Positions 43,679 to 52,112 of a DNA stretch of 55,191 bases are shown one piece after another. A program made the translations under genes and the position numbers. Positions within the stretch are counted from its first letter, which is position 1. Every line of letters begins with the position of its first letter. The notes beneath the pieces were generated by a model, which saw only the letters and a program-made list of their open reading frames with translations, did no database searches and had not been told where the DNA came from. Source of the DNA: Desulfobulbus sp. (lineage in GTDB: Bacteria > Desulfobacterota > Desulfobulbia > Desulfobulbales > Desulfobulbaceae); NCBI GenBank assembly GCA_028684915.1, contig JAQUEZ010000020.1:1-55191 (forward strand), given 5' to 3'.

Positions 43679-44476
43679 ATGAATATACATCCGACGGCGG
43701 TCATCGACCCCAAAGCGGAACTGGATACTTCAGTTATTGTTGAACCGTATGCCGTTATTGAGGGACCGGTGAAAATCGGCCCGGAATCCCGAATTGGTGC
43801 CCATTCCATGGTTTCCGGACACACCACGCTGGGAGCCCGTAACACCATTGGTTCGTTTGCGACCATCGGTGCTCCTCCCCAGGATATCCATTACAACGGT
43901 GAGCCCACCGAGCTGATTATCGGCGATGGAAACCAGATTCGCGAGTACGTTTCCATTCATCGAGCCACGGTCAAAGCTGCCGGAAAAACCGTGATCGGCA
44001 ACAACAACATGATTATGGCCTACTGCCATATCGCCCATGATTGTATCCTTGCAAATCATGTTATTATGGCCAATGTCGCTACCCTGGCCGGTCATGTCGA
44101 AATCGGCAGCCATGCCAACCTCGGCGGATTGGTCGCAGTGCATCAGTTCTGCCGTATTGGTGAATATGCCTACATCGGCGGCATGTCCGGTATAGGCCTG
44201 GATGTACCGCCCTATGTGATTATGGAAGGAACCCGTAACCAGATGCGGATCGCCAGCATCAACAAAATCGGTCTCCGTCGTGCCGGAATTGATCGTGAGA
44301 CGATTAAACTGCTTGAGGAAGCGTTCAGGATTCTGTTCCGCTCCCCGGAGATTCTTCTCAAAGATGCTCTGGTGAAACTGGAGGAGGAGATGAGCGATTG
44401 CGCCGAGGTTCAAAAGATGGTGCAGTTTTTCCACTCCAGTAAACGTGGTGTGGTCAAGCGAACCCTGGATGATTGA
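43679..44476 (+). CDS. lpxA: UDP-N-acetylglucosamine acyltransferase LpxA
   Basis: The 265-residue product is a hexapeptide-repeat beta-helix with MAYCHIAHDC (catalytic His), LGGLVAVHQFCRIGEYAYIGG, and the C-terminal helical part IASINKIGLRRAG with the IELR-like segment DRETIKLLEEAFRILFRS. It adds the first acyl chain to UDP-GlcNAc. Start ATG 43679, preceded by AAAAGGA. The last 8 bp overlap lpxI. Confidence 0.95.
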   Translation: MNIHPTAVIDPKAELDTSVIVEPYAVIEGPVKIGPESRIGAHSMVSGHTTLGARNTIGSFATIGAPPQDIHYNGEPTELIIGDGNQIREYVSIHRATVKAAGKTVIGNNNMIMAYCHIAHDCILANHVIMANVATLAGHVEIGSHANLGGLVAVHQFCRIGEYAYIGGMSGIGLDVPPYVIMEGTRNQMRIASINKIGLRRAGIDRETIKLLEEAFRILFRSPEILLKDALVKLEEEMSDCAEVQKMVQFFHSSKRGVVKRTLDD

Positions 44477-45320
44477 TTTGAACAGCAACGCACCCATCGG
44501 CCTGATTGCCGGCGGCGGCCAGTTCCCGCTGCTCTTTGCCGAAGCGGCCCGTGCCAGAGGGCGACGGGTGGTTGCCATCGGCCACTTGAATGAAACAGAC
44601 AGTGCGCTTGCGGACAAGGCTGATACCCTCTATTGGGTGAAGCTGGGGCAACTTGGTAAAATTATAAAATATTTTCACCAAGAAGGGGTTGGGGAAACGG
44701 TTTTTGCCGGTACCATTACCAAAACCCGTATCTTTCGCGATATTTTTCCCGACTTCAAGGGGCTAACTCTTTGGAATAAAATCGATATTCGCCAGGATGA
44801 TGCCATTCTCCGCTCTGTGGCCGGAGCCCTTGAGGCAGAAGGCATTCAGGTGTTGCCTTCGACCTGTTACCTCGATCATTTATTTTTTCCGCAAGGCATT
44901 CTGACCCGTAAAAAACCCCGTTCCGCCCATTGGGAAGATATTCGCTTTGGGTGGAAGATTGCTCGTGAAATTGGGCGATTGGATATTGGGCAGTGCGTAG
45001 TGGTTCGCGATCGCAGCGTGCTGGCAGTGGAGGCCATTGAAGGTACCGATGCCACCATTCGCCGAGGGGGGGAACTTGGCCGTTCCGGAGCAGTGGTGGT
45101 CAAACTGAAAAAACCGGGACAGGATTTTCGTTTTGATTTACCCGCTACCGGTGTTCGTACCATTGAGACTCTGGCTTCGGTGAAGGGCTCGGTGCTTGCG
45201 GTCGAAGCCGGGCAATCGCTGCTTTTCGACCGGGCAGCCATGGTTCAGGCTGCGGATGACGCTGGCTTGGTTGTTGTCGGCTTGGTTGAGGATGAACAGG
45301 GTGTTTTGCATTTTCACTGA
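44469..45320 (+). CDS. lpxI: UDP-2,3-diacylglucosamine pyrophosphatase LpxI
   Basis: The 283-residue product matches LpxI (DUF1009), the alternative to LpxH in alpha- and deltaproteobacteria: IGLIAGGGQFPLLFAEAARARG at the N-terminus, DDAILRSVAGALEAEG, and VRDRSVLAVEAIEGTDATI..GAVVVKLKKPGQD. It cleaves UDP-diacylglucosamine to lipid X. The start is ATG 44469, inside the last codons of lpxA; a longer frame from 44445 overlaps more. The usual next gene lpxB is not present; asnS follows 18 bp later. Confidence 0.93.
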   Translation: MIDLNSNAPIGLIAGGGQFPLLFAEAARARGRRVVAIGHLNETDSALADKADTLYWVKLGQLGKIIKYFHQEGVGETVFAGTITKTRIFRDIFPDFKGLTLWNKIDIRQDDAILRSVAGALEAEGIQVLPSTCYLDHLFFPQGILTRKKPRSAHWEDIRFGWKIAREIGRLDIGQCVVVRDRSVLAVEAIEGTDATIRRGGELGRSGAVVVKLKKPGQDFRFDLPATGVRTIETLASVKGSVLAVEAGQSLLFDRAAMVQAADDAGLVVVGLVEDEQGVLHFH

Positions 45321-45338
45321 CATGGAGATGAGGATTTT

Positions 45339-46724
45339 ATGCAACTGCTCGGTCTGCAAATAGTCGATATTTTACAGCAGCAATCTCTTGGAGATTCGGT
45401 TGTTATTCAGGGATGGCTTCGTACCCGACGCGACTCCGGCAGCTTTTCTTTTCTTGAGATGAATGATGGCTCCTGCCTGAAAAGTATTCAGGTTATTGCC
45501 GAGGACAGCCTCGCCAACTATACCCACGAGATAAAGAAACTGACCACAGGCTGTTCGCTGCGTATTCAAGGAATACTCGTGGCGTCGCCAGCTAAGGGGC
45601 AGGCGGTTGAAATTCGAGCGGATCGGATTGAAGTGCTCGGCTGGGCCGACCCGGAAACCTACCCGCTGCAAAAAAAACGGCATAGTTTTGAGTTTCTTCG
45701 CTCCATAGCACATCTCAGATCGCGGACCAATGCTTTGGGAGCGGTGGCTCGAGTTCGCAGTGTACTGAGTTTAGCCATTCACCGTTTTTTTCACGAGCAG
45801 GGATTTTTCCAGGTACACACCCCGGTAATCACCACTTCCGATTGCGAAGGGGCAGGGGAGATGTTTACGGTCACGGCGCTTGAGCCCGCAGCGATACGAG
45901 GCGCTACCCCTTTTGCAGGCGATTTTTTTGGTCGTCGCGCAGGGCTGACGGTCAGCGGCCAGCTTCAAGCCGAAATTTTTGCCCAATCCCACAGTCGGGT
46001 GTACACCTTTGGTCCTACTTTTCGTGCGGAGAATTCCAACACTAGCCGTCATCTGGCCGAATTCTGGATGCTTGAGCCGGAGATGGCCTTTTGTGATCTC
46101 GCAGGAGATATGCAGATGGCAGAAGCCATGGTGAAATCTCTTGTCGGTACGGCGCTTGCTAGTTGCAGTGATGATCTGGCCCTGTTTGACCAACATGTTT
46201 CTCAGGGGCTCATTGCTCGGCTTACCCAGGTTCGTGATCAGTCTTTTGTTCATTTGACCTATACGCAGGCAGTTGATGAACTGCAAAAATCTGGCCGTTC
46301 CTTTGAATATCCGGTGCAATGGGGCATTGATCTACAGGCCGAGCACGAACGCTTTCTCTGTGAGGAGATAGCCAATGCTCCGGTGATTGTGACCAATTAC
46401 CCCAAATTCATTAAACCGTTCTATATGCGGCTTGATGATGACGGCAATACAGTGGCAGCCATGGATATTCTGGTTGCCGGTATAGGCGAACTCATTGGCG
46501 GTAGCCAGCGAGAAGAACGCTATGATCACCTTGCTGAACGGATGGTGGCAGCTGGCCTGAATATGGAAGAATATGGCTGGTATCTCGACCTTCGCCGTTT
46601 CGGCTCCGTACCCCATTCCGGGTTTGGCCTGGGATTTGAACGGCTGGTCCAGTTTGTCACCGGTATGCAGAATATCCGCGATGTCATACCGTTCCCTCGG
46701 ACGCCGGGCAACGCTCCCTGCTGA
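45339..46724 (+). CDS. asnS: asparaginyl-tRNA synthetase
   Basis: The 461-residue product is a class II synthetase of the AsnRS type: an N-terminal OB-fold anticodon domain ([26 protein letters not shown]), motif 2 [21 protein letters not shown] and motif 3 [13 protein letters not shown]. It charges tRNA-Asn with asparagine. The start is ATG 45339, after ATGGAGATGAGG. Its TGA at 46722-46724 is followed in the same frame by the hflX coding region without another stop; the asnS reading itself ends normally. Confidence 0.93.
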   Translation: MQLLGLQIVDILQQQSLGDSVVIQGWLRTRRDSGSFSFLEMNDGSCLKSIQVIAEDSLANYTHEIKKLTTGCSLRIQGILVASPAKGQAVEIRADRIEVLGWADPETYPLQKKRHSFEFLRSIAHLRSRTNALGAVARVRSVLSLAIHRFFHEQGFFQVHTPVITTSDCEGAGEMFTVTALEPAAIRGATPFAGDFFGRRAGLTVSGQLQAEIFAQSHSRVYTFGPTFRAENSNTSRHLAEFWMLEPEMAFCDLAGDMQMAEAMVKSLVGTALASCSDDLALFDQHVSQGLIARLTQVRDQSFVHLTYTQAVDELQKSGRSFEYPVQWGIDLQAEHERFLCEEIANAPVIVTNYPKFIKPFYMRLDDDGNTVAAMDILVAGIGELIGGSQREERYDHLAERMVAAGLNMEEYGWYLDLRRFGSVPHSGFGLGFERLVQFVTGMQNIRDVIPFPRTPGNAPC

Positions 46725-46754
46725 TTTTTCAACTTTTTTGAGGAGCGTGATCCC

Positions 46755-48431
46755 ATCGCTACAGTAACCGGCAATACCGGAGGGCTTAAACCCAAACAAC
46801 TCAGAGATCTCGAACGGCTCACGCAGAAAAAAGGTGTTCCGGAGGAAATTCTTGGCCGTGAAACTGCACGATCTCTGGCCGCCATTTCCGCAGAGCTCAA
46901 CCGACGCATCGGCCTATTGATTCATCGTTCCGGTCAGATCGAGACGGTTATCATCGGTGATTATGATCGTATCACCATCCCCGCACTTGCCCATGTGGGT
47001 ACCTCTGGTGGCCGCCTGCGTGGCCTGCGTTGTGTTCATACTGTGCTCGGCCCGGCTACGCCCATCAATGAAGAAGATATCATGGATCTTGCCTGTCTAC
47101 GGCTTGATCTCATGGCAGCGTTGACGGTGCGAGATGGATTACCGGAGTTGCTCCACGCCGTGCATCTCATTCCCCGCCAGATCGATGGGAAGGATTGGGC
47201 CACACTGGCACCGGTTCATCCTGCTCACCAGAGTCTGTCGTGTTTGGCTATTATCGATGCCCTTGAGGAAGAATTCGTTCGCGAGCGACCCAACCGGCAG
47301 GTTGATCAGGGGAAAGACCGGGCTCTTTTGGTTTCGGTGACCACCGGGAGCCGCGCCGAGGCCGAGGACTCCATGGTTGAACTGGTCGAGTTGGCACGTT
47401 CCGCCGGAGTAGAGGTCCTGGAACAGGTTATCCAGCGGCGTAAACACATCCATCCGCGCTTTATTCTCGGTCGAGGGAAACTGGTGGAGATTGTATTGAT
47501 GAGCCTGCGTTTGGGTGCCAATTTGTTGCTTTTTGACCAAGAGCTCAGTCCTTCGCAAATCCGTTCCGTTACCGACCATACCGATCTGCGTGTTATTGAT
47601 CGTACCCAGCTCATTCTTGACATCTTTGCGCATCGGGCTCGTTCGCGCGAGGGTAAATTGCAGATTGAGATGGCCCAGCTCAAATATATGCTCCCCAAGC
47701 TGACAACCCGTGATGATGCTCTCTCCCGTCTTACCGGTGGAATCGGTGCTCGTGGTCCCGGTGAAACACGGCTTGAGATCGACAAACGGAGAATTAATGA
47801 CCGCATCACCCGCTTGAGTAAAGAGCTCAAAGCGGTAGGGGCGCAAAGGTATCATCGTCGCAGTCGCCGGAGAAAACGTGATGTTCCGGTTATTAGCCTG
47901 GTCGGTTATACCAATGCCGGTAAATCGACGCTTTTAAACACGCTGACCAAGAGTGATATTCAGGCGGAAGACCTGTTGTTTGCTACACTGGACCCGACCT
48001 CGAGAAGGCTTCGTTTTCCAGAGGACATGGAGGTCATCATCACAGATACAGTCGGTTTTATTCGTCACCTGCCCGAAGAGTTACTTAAGGCTTTTGAATC
48101 CACCTTAGAAGAACTTTTTGAAGCGGATCTGTTGTTACACGTGATTGACGTGGCCAATCCAGCGTGGCGGCAACAGGTTGCGGTGGTGGAAAAACTGCTT
48201 AGTGAGTTGGATCTCGATACTATCCCCTGCCTCAAGGTGTTCAATAAAATAGACCAGCTACCTCTCGAGGAGCAGAATATGCTCGCCAGCAGCGAAGATG
48301 GGGTTGGGGTGAGTGCTTTAAACGCTGCGAGCTTGGATCCGTTGTTGGAAAGAGCTCAGCAGACCTTGCGTGCCATTGTCGGAAAGGAGATGTCGCCGGA
48401 ATGGGGAAGGGGAGATTCAACAATTCTTTGA
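46755..48431 (+). CDS. hflX: GTPase HflX, with non-ATG start
   Basis: The 558-residue product is HflX, a ribosome-associated GTPase that splits stalled ribosomes: HflX N-terminal domain (AHQSLSCLAIIDALEEEF..), GGIGARGPGETRLEIDKRRI, G1 GYTNAGKSTLLN, G3 DTVGFIRHLP, G4 NKID. Homologous N-termini begin with a short .TVTGNTGGLK..QL..LERL block, which here starts at 46755 with the codon ATC (Ile) after a good ribosome site GAGGAG (46740-46745). No ATG or GTG occurs in frame before the block; the only in-frame TTG start (46917) would remove 54 conserved residues. So either ATC is the start or the base at 46757 is a G-to-C difference. It shares the asnS frame after its stop. Confidence 0.88.
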   Translation: MATVTGNTGGLKPKQLRDLERLTQKKGVPEEILGRETARSLAAISAELNRRIGLLIHRSGQIETVIIGDYDRITIPALAHVGTSGGRLRGLRCVHTVLGPATPINEEDIMDLACLRLDLMAALTVRDGLPELLHAVHLIPRQIDGKDWATLAPVHPAHQSLSCLAIIDALEEEFVRERPNRQVDQGKDRALLVSVTTGSRAEAEDSMVELVELARSAGVEVLEQVIQRRKHIHPRFILGRGKLVEIVLMSLRLGANLLLFDQELSPSQIRSVTDHTDLRVIDRTQLILDIFAHRARSREGKLQIEMAQLKYMLPKLTTRDDALSRLTGGIGARGPGETRLEIDKRRINDRITRLSKELKAVGAQRYHRRSRRRKRDVPVISLVGYTNAGKSTLLNTLTKSDIQAEDLLFATLDPTSRRLRFPEDMEVIITDTVGFIRHLPEELLKAFESTLEELFEADLLLHVIDVANPAWRQQVAVVEKLLSELDLDTIPCLKVFNKIDQLPLEEQNMLASSEDGVGVSALNAASLDPLLERAQQTLRAIVGKEMSPEWGRGDSTIL

Positions 48432-48539
48432 TGGTGTTTGATGAATTTGTGAATCAACAAGAAATTGGCAGAAACAGATCGCACCGCAAGGGGGGGCGAT
48501 GCAAAACTCAGTTTTTTTTGGGGGCGGGAAAAACCGTCT

Positions 48540-49010
48540 TTAATTTTGGAGGAAAAATCCCAGGGCTTTCTCCAGGTCGGCATCGCTTTTGAATTCACAA
48601 CCGATGTTATTTTTGTCGACCGTTCTGACGACAGCCTGTTTTTTTAAAACCGTCTTTTTTTTGTCATTAAGTTGAAATTCGACCTGCAGGAGTTGTTCCT
48701 TTTCAATCCGATGAATCCCGGAGACGGTGAAACCAAGACCACCGCGGGAAATGTTGCTGATGTGGATGATCCCGCCTCCGACGCCGCCTTCACTAATAAT
48801 TTCATAGGTACCGTGTAGGTTGGTCTGTTTGCGATAAGAGCGGCGGAAATCAAGAAGAACTGAAAAAACATGTTGGCAACGACAACGCACCGAAAAAGTG
48901 TGCCGTAGAACGCGATAACGTCCTGCATCAATATGTTTGACCGCTCGGCAGGACGGACAGACAAGGGTAGCTGTATTATTTTCTCGTACGTAAACCTTAA
49001 CGTCAGCCAT
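48540..49010 (-). CDS. PilZ-domain protein with an N-terminal zinc-ribbon-like part
   Basis: The 156-residue product begins with a CPSC...CRC cysteine pattern (about residues 18-45), then a PilZ domain with RRSYRKQTNL (the RxxxR c-di-GMP-binding motif) and the NISRGGLGF (D/N-x-S-x-x-G) motif. It probably binds c-di-GMP and links it to another process. Last gene of the minus-strand unit pyrE - zinc ribbon - pilZ; the ATG is 5 bp after the zinc-ribbon stop. Confidence 0.75.
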   Translation of the reverse strand: MADVKVYVRENNTATLVCPSCRAVKHIDAGRYRVLRHTFSVRCRCQHVFSVLLDFRRSYRKQTNLHGTYEIISEGGVGGGIIHISNISRGGLGFTVSGIHRIEKEQLLQVEFQLNDKKKTVLKKQAVVRTVDKNNIGCEFKSDADLEKALGFFLQN

Positions 49011-49015
49011 GGTAT

Positions 49016-49186
49016 TCAGTCATAAATGATACAGGTGAAGCGTTCAAGTTCAGCTTCAATTTCAGGGTCGAGATCTGCCGCCACTTCATGGATTTGGTAC
49101 TCTTTCTGGCAGCCCGTACAACGGAGCCGCACTTGGCGGCACCGTCGTTGCACCTGTAAATGTTCACCACATTCTCTGCAGTTCAC
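49016..49186 (-). CDS. small zinc-ribbon protein
   Basis: This frame of 56 residues was found by reading the minus strand between pyrE and pilZ: it starts at GTG 49186, overlapping the pyrE stop (GTGA), and reads MNCRECGEHL, CTGCQKEYQIHEVAADL to TGA at 49016-49018. CREC and CTGC, each C-x-x-C, form a dual zinc-ribbon. Tight overlap on both sides makes it real. Function unknown; perhaps a regulatory partner of the PilZ protein that itself has a similar ribbon. Confidence 0.75.
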   Translation of the reverse strand: MNCRECGEHLQVQRRCRQVRLRCTGCQKEYQIHEVAADLDPEIEAELERFTCIIYD

Positions 49187-49749
49187 TTGTTGTTTGCCTT
49201 CCCAATGAGTTGTTCACGGGTAAAAACAGCTTTGAGTGGGTAACCTTGTGCAGCCAGGACTTCAGCCCCACCTTCTTGGCGGTCAACAATCGTGGCCACC
49301 AGGCCGACTTTGAATCCTTCGTTCTCGACTCGTTCAATCACCTTTAATAACGTACCACCTGTGGTTACCACATCCTCAACCAAGGCTACCATGCCACCGA
49401 GTTGGAGGTTGGTTTTGCCTTCAATATAGTTACCGGTTCCATGGCCTTTGGCTTCCTTGCGGACAATAAAAGCCGGGATAGGTGCTTTTTCAAGATAGCT
49501 TACCAAGGAGACTGCAGTGACCAATGGATCGGCGCCCAGAGTCATTCCGCCGACACCCATGATCGGTTCCGAATGATGACGGATAAGGTCAAACAGGAGT
49601 CGACCACAGAGATAGCTGCCTTCAGCATCAAGGGTTGTTTGTTTGCCATCGACATAGAAATCAGAGGTTTTACCTGAGGTTAAGGTAAAGGTTCCTTCCC
49701 TGTATGATTTTTGCAGCAAAAGTTCTTTAAGTCGTTGTCGTTCGTCCAT
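49183..49749 (-). CDS. pyrE: orotate phosphoribosyltransferase
   Basis: The 188-residue product has the PRTase signature LVEDVVTTGGTLLK and the orotate-site elements GKTSDFYVDGKQ and RKEAKGHG. It converts orotate and PRPP to OMP in pyrimidine synthesis. The start is ATG 49749, after which the protein begins DERQRLKELLLQKSYREG like its homologues; the longer frame to 49824 is upstream leader. It heads the pyrE - zinc ribbon - pilZ unit. Confidence 0.93.
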   Translation of the reverse strand: MDERQRLKELLLQKSYREGTFTLTSGKTSDFYVDGKQTTLDAEGSYLCGRLLFDLIRHHSEPIMGVGGMTLGADPLVTAVSLVSYLEKAPIPAFIVRKEAKGHGTGNYIEGKTNLQLGGMVALVEDVVTTGGTLLKVIERVENEGFKVGLVATIVDRQEGGAEVLAAQGYPLKAVFTREQLIGKANNK

Positions 49750-50026
49750 GTTCAATCCAAAAAAAAGAAATAAAAATATAAATGACGGTACCCGTTTTTG
49801 CGATGAAAGCAAATTAATTTGCATTAATCGTTCAAATGGGGGTTCCTTTTACCGTGAAAATGATTGATCTGCACATAAAAATCAGAGGAAAGGCAATTTT
49901 TCTTATTATCCTTTTTTGTTGTAAGGTTACCATGATGCATTGGTATTTCTTGCATTTTTGGCCTGGCTCGTAGATATTGCTCTCAGAGGAAAATATTCCC
50001 AAACGACTTTCACTGAGGATAGGTAC

Positions 50027-51865
50027 ATGTGTGGAATAGTAGGATATGTCGGTAATAGAAGAGTTGTTCCCATCCTGCTCGAGGGATTACGGAGATTGGA
50101 ATATCGAGGGTATGATTCAGCGGGGTTAGTTTATCATATCGACGGTCAACTGGTTCGTTATCGGGCTAAAGGTAAGCTGGCCAACCTTGAGGCGGTCGTT
50201 GATGAACATATTGGTGTTGCCAGTGGAACTGGACTTGGGCATACGCGCTGGGCGACCCACGGTGCGCCTACGGAAATCAATGCTCATCCGCATATTGATT
50301 GCAAGGGTGAGATTGTTGTTGTTCACAATGGAATTATTGAGAATTACACTGCCCTTAAAAATGAATTGATCGCGAAGGGGCATGTTTTTGTCTCGGAGAC
50401 GGACACCGAGGTCCTGGCTCATTTGATTGAAGATTGCCTCGAAAATGACCTGGTCGCAGCTGTTCGCACCGCACTCTCACGGGTCGAAGGATCCTACGCC
50501 ATTGGCGTACTTTGGGCAAAGGAACCGGAAATGCTGGTTGCGGCCCGAAATCACAGCCCGCTGGTTATGGGGGTAGCCGAGGATGCCTGTTACATAGCCT
50601 CTGATATTCCAGCTCTCTTGCCTTACACTCGCGAGGTTATCTTTCTCGACGATCAGGAAATGGCGGTTTTGGAGAAAGGTAAATATTCCATCTTTCAGAT
50701 AGAAGATGGTGTGCCTCTTCAGAAAACGATTTCGGTTATCGATTGGAACGCTTCCATGGCGGAAAAGGCCGGGTATCGTCATTTCATGCTCAAGGAAATT
50801 TTCGAGCAGCCCCAGGCTATTCTTAATACAGTGAGTGGGCGTATCGTTCCTGATACTGGGGTGGTTGATTTGCCTGAAATTGGGTTGGATCCAACAACCA
50901 TTCACTCCATTGATCGAATAGCTTTGGTCGCCTGTGGCACCTCCTGGCATGCGGCGCTCATTGCCAAATATTGGATCGAGAAATGGGCCGGTATCCCCGT
51001 TGAGGTCGATATCGCCTCGGAGTTTCGGTACCGACGCCTCCTAGTGAATGAGCGAGTGTTAACGGTGGCTATTTCTCAATCAGGGGAAACTGCCGATACT
51101 CTAGCGGGCATCCGCCGTGCCGCCCAGCTCGGTTCCAAAATAATCACCGTATGCAATGTCGTTGGCTCCACAATGACCCGGGAAGCTGACGGTGTAATTT
51201 ACACCCACGCTGGCCCTGAAATTGGTGTAGCTTCTACAAAGGCTTTTACCTGTCAATTAGCTGCTCTTTTCCTACTTACCATTTATCTTGGCCAAATTAG
51301 AAAGACGATTGATCCCGGTACCCAGAAAAAGCTTGGTGCTGCATTAATAGACGTGGCCGGTGTCATCGGCCGTGAACTACCCCGTTTGCAAAAGGAAATT
51401 CAGGTGTTGATTGAACGGTACTATTCGGCCAAAGATTTTCTATTCGTCGGTCGGGGACTCAACTTTCCAGTTGCCCTGGAAGGTGCCCTTAAATTAAAGG
51501 AAATTTCTTATATTCATGCTGAGGGATATGCGGCTGGCGAATTAAAACACGGGCCCATTGCTCTCATTGATCAGGAAATGCCGGTTGTCGCCTTGGTTCC
51601 GAAGGATTCCGTGTATTTGAAGTCTATTTCCAACGTGGAGGAGATTAAGGCTCGTCAAGGACGGCTGGTACTCATCGGCACCCAAGGGGATGAGCATTTA
51701 GCCAATCTGACCGATGATGTATTGTATCTGCCAGAGGTACGCGAAGATTTGACCCCTATCCTCTACACCATACCCGCCCAGTTGCTTGCTTACGAAATTG
51801 CCAATCGCCGCGGCTGCGATGTCGATCAGCCGCGTAATTTAGCCAAGAGTGTGACGGTCGAATAG
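50027..51865 (+). CDS. glmS: glutamine-fructose-6-phosphate aminotransferase GlmS
   Basis: The 612-residue product starts with the Cys nucleophile directly after Met (CGIVGYVGNRR), has the glutaminase domain (HTRWATHGAPTEINAHPH, HNGIIENY) and two SIS sugar-isomerase domains (CGTSWHAALIAKYW, SEFRYR, SQSGETADTLA, AEGYAAGELKHGPIALID) ending in KSVTVE. It makes glucosamine-6-phosphate for peptidoglycan and lipid A. I start at ATG 50027 because the N-terminal Cys must follow Met; the longer frame from 49940 cannot be right. No glmS ribozyme was recognised in the leader. The GATGG element begins 8 bp after its stop. Confidence 0.96.
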   Translation: MCGIVGYVGNRRVVPILLEGLRRLEYRGYDSAGLVYHIDGQLVRYRAKGKLANLEAVVDEHIGVASGTGLGHTRWATHGAPTEINAHPHIDCKGEIVVVHNGIIENYTALKNELIAKGHVFVSETDTEVLAHLIEDCLENDLVAAVRTALSRVEGSYAIGVLWAKEPEMLVAARNHSPLVMGVAEDACYIASDIPALLPYTREVIFLDDQEMAVLEKGKYSIFQIEDGVPLQKTISVIDWNASMAEKAGYRHFMLKEIFEQPQAILNTVSGRIVPDTGVVDLPEIGLDPTTIHSIDRIALVACGTSWHAALIAKYWIEKWAGIPVEVDIASEFRYRRLLVNERVLTVAISQSGETADTLAGIRRAAQLGSKIITVCNVVGSTMTREADGVIYTHAGPEIGVASTKAFTCQLAALFLLTIYLGQIRKTIDPGTQKKLGAALIDVAGVIGRELPRLQKEIQVLIERYYSAKDFLFVGRGLNFPVALEGALKLKEISYIHAEGYAAGELKHGPIALIDQEMPVVALVPKDSVYLKSISNVEEIKARQGRLVLIGTQGDEHLANLTDDVLYLPEVREDLTPILYTIPAQLLAYEIANRRGCDVDQPRNLAKSVTVE

Positions 51866-51873
51866 TCATAAGT

Positions 51874-52034
51874 GATGGACTCGTAAAAAGCCCATCACAT
51901 TCTAGGAGATGGCTCAGTAAAAACGCAGATATATAAGGAATAGTGTTTTTTTCGGCGCGAAGGCTACATCAGGTATGTCGAGTGTCGAGAAAAAACGCTG
52001 TGAGGCAGTAGATCGAAGTTTTTACGACGTCATA
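51874..52034 (+). repeat. GATGG MITE, best-preserved full-length copy
   Basis: 161 bp with left end GATGGACTCGTAAAAAGCCC and right end (read inward) TATGACGTCGTAAAAACT. Perfect 6-bp direct repeats ATAAGT flank it (51868-51873 and 52035-52040). It lies between glmS and its terminator. Confidence 0.92.
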
Positions 52035-52061
52035 ATAAGTTACATATGGAGTTTTTTCAGA

Positions 52062-52093
52062 GCCTGAGGGAATTTTTCCTCAGGCTTTTTTTT
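52062..52093 (+). terminator. intrinsic terminator of glmS
   Basis: GCCTGAGG (52062-52069) and CCTCAGGC (52078-52085) form a perfect 8-bp stem with an 8-base loop, followed by eight T residues. The GATGG element lies between the gene and this terminator. Confidence 0.9.
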
Positions 52094-52112
52094 GTCGGTA
52101 AATTCGCAGTAG

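Noticed and set aside
45339..48431. AsnS-HflX fusion by UGA read-through
   Set aside because: The frame is continuous after the TGA, but AsnS ends normally at its motif 3 and a ribosome binding site precedes the HflX block; two proteins are far more likely.
49750..50026. glmS ribozyme in the glmS leader
   Set aside because: The leader lacks the conserved ribozyme core and these organisms are not known to carry it; only an AT-rich promoter-like stretch (a weak TTGCAT, 17 bp, GATATT at 49950-49978) is seen.
12476..52034. Dispersed repeats as a CRISPR array
   Set aside because: The copies are about 160 bp, lie kilobases apart, and have inverted ends and target duplications; there are no short regularly spaced direct repeats and no cas genes.
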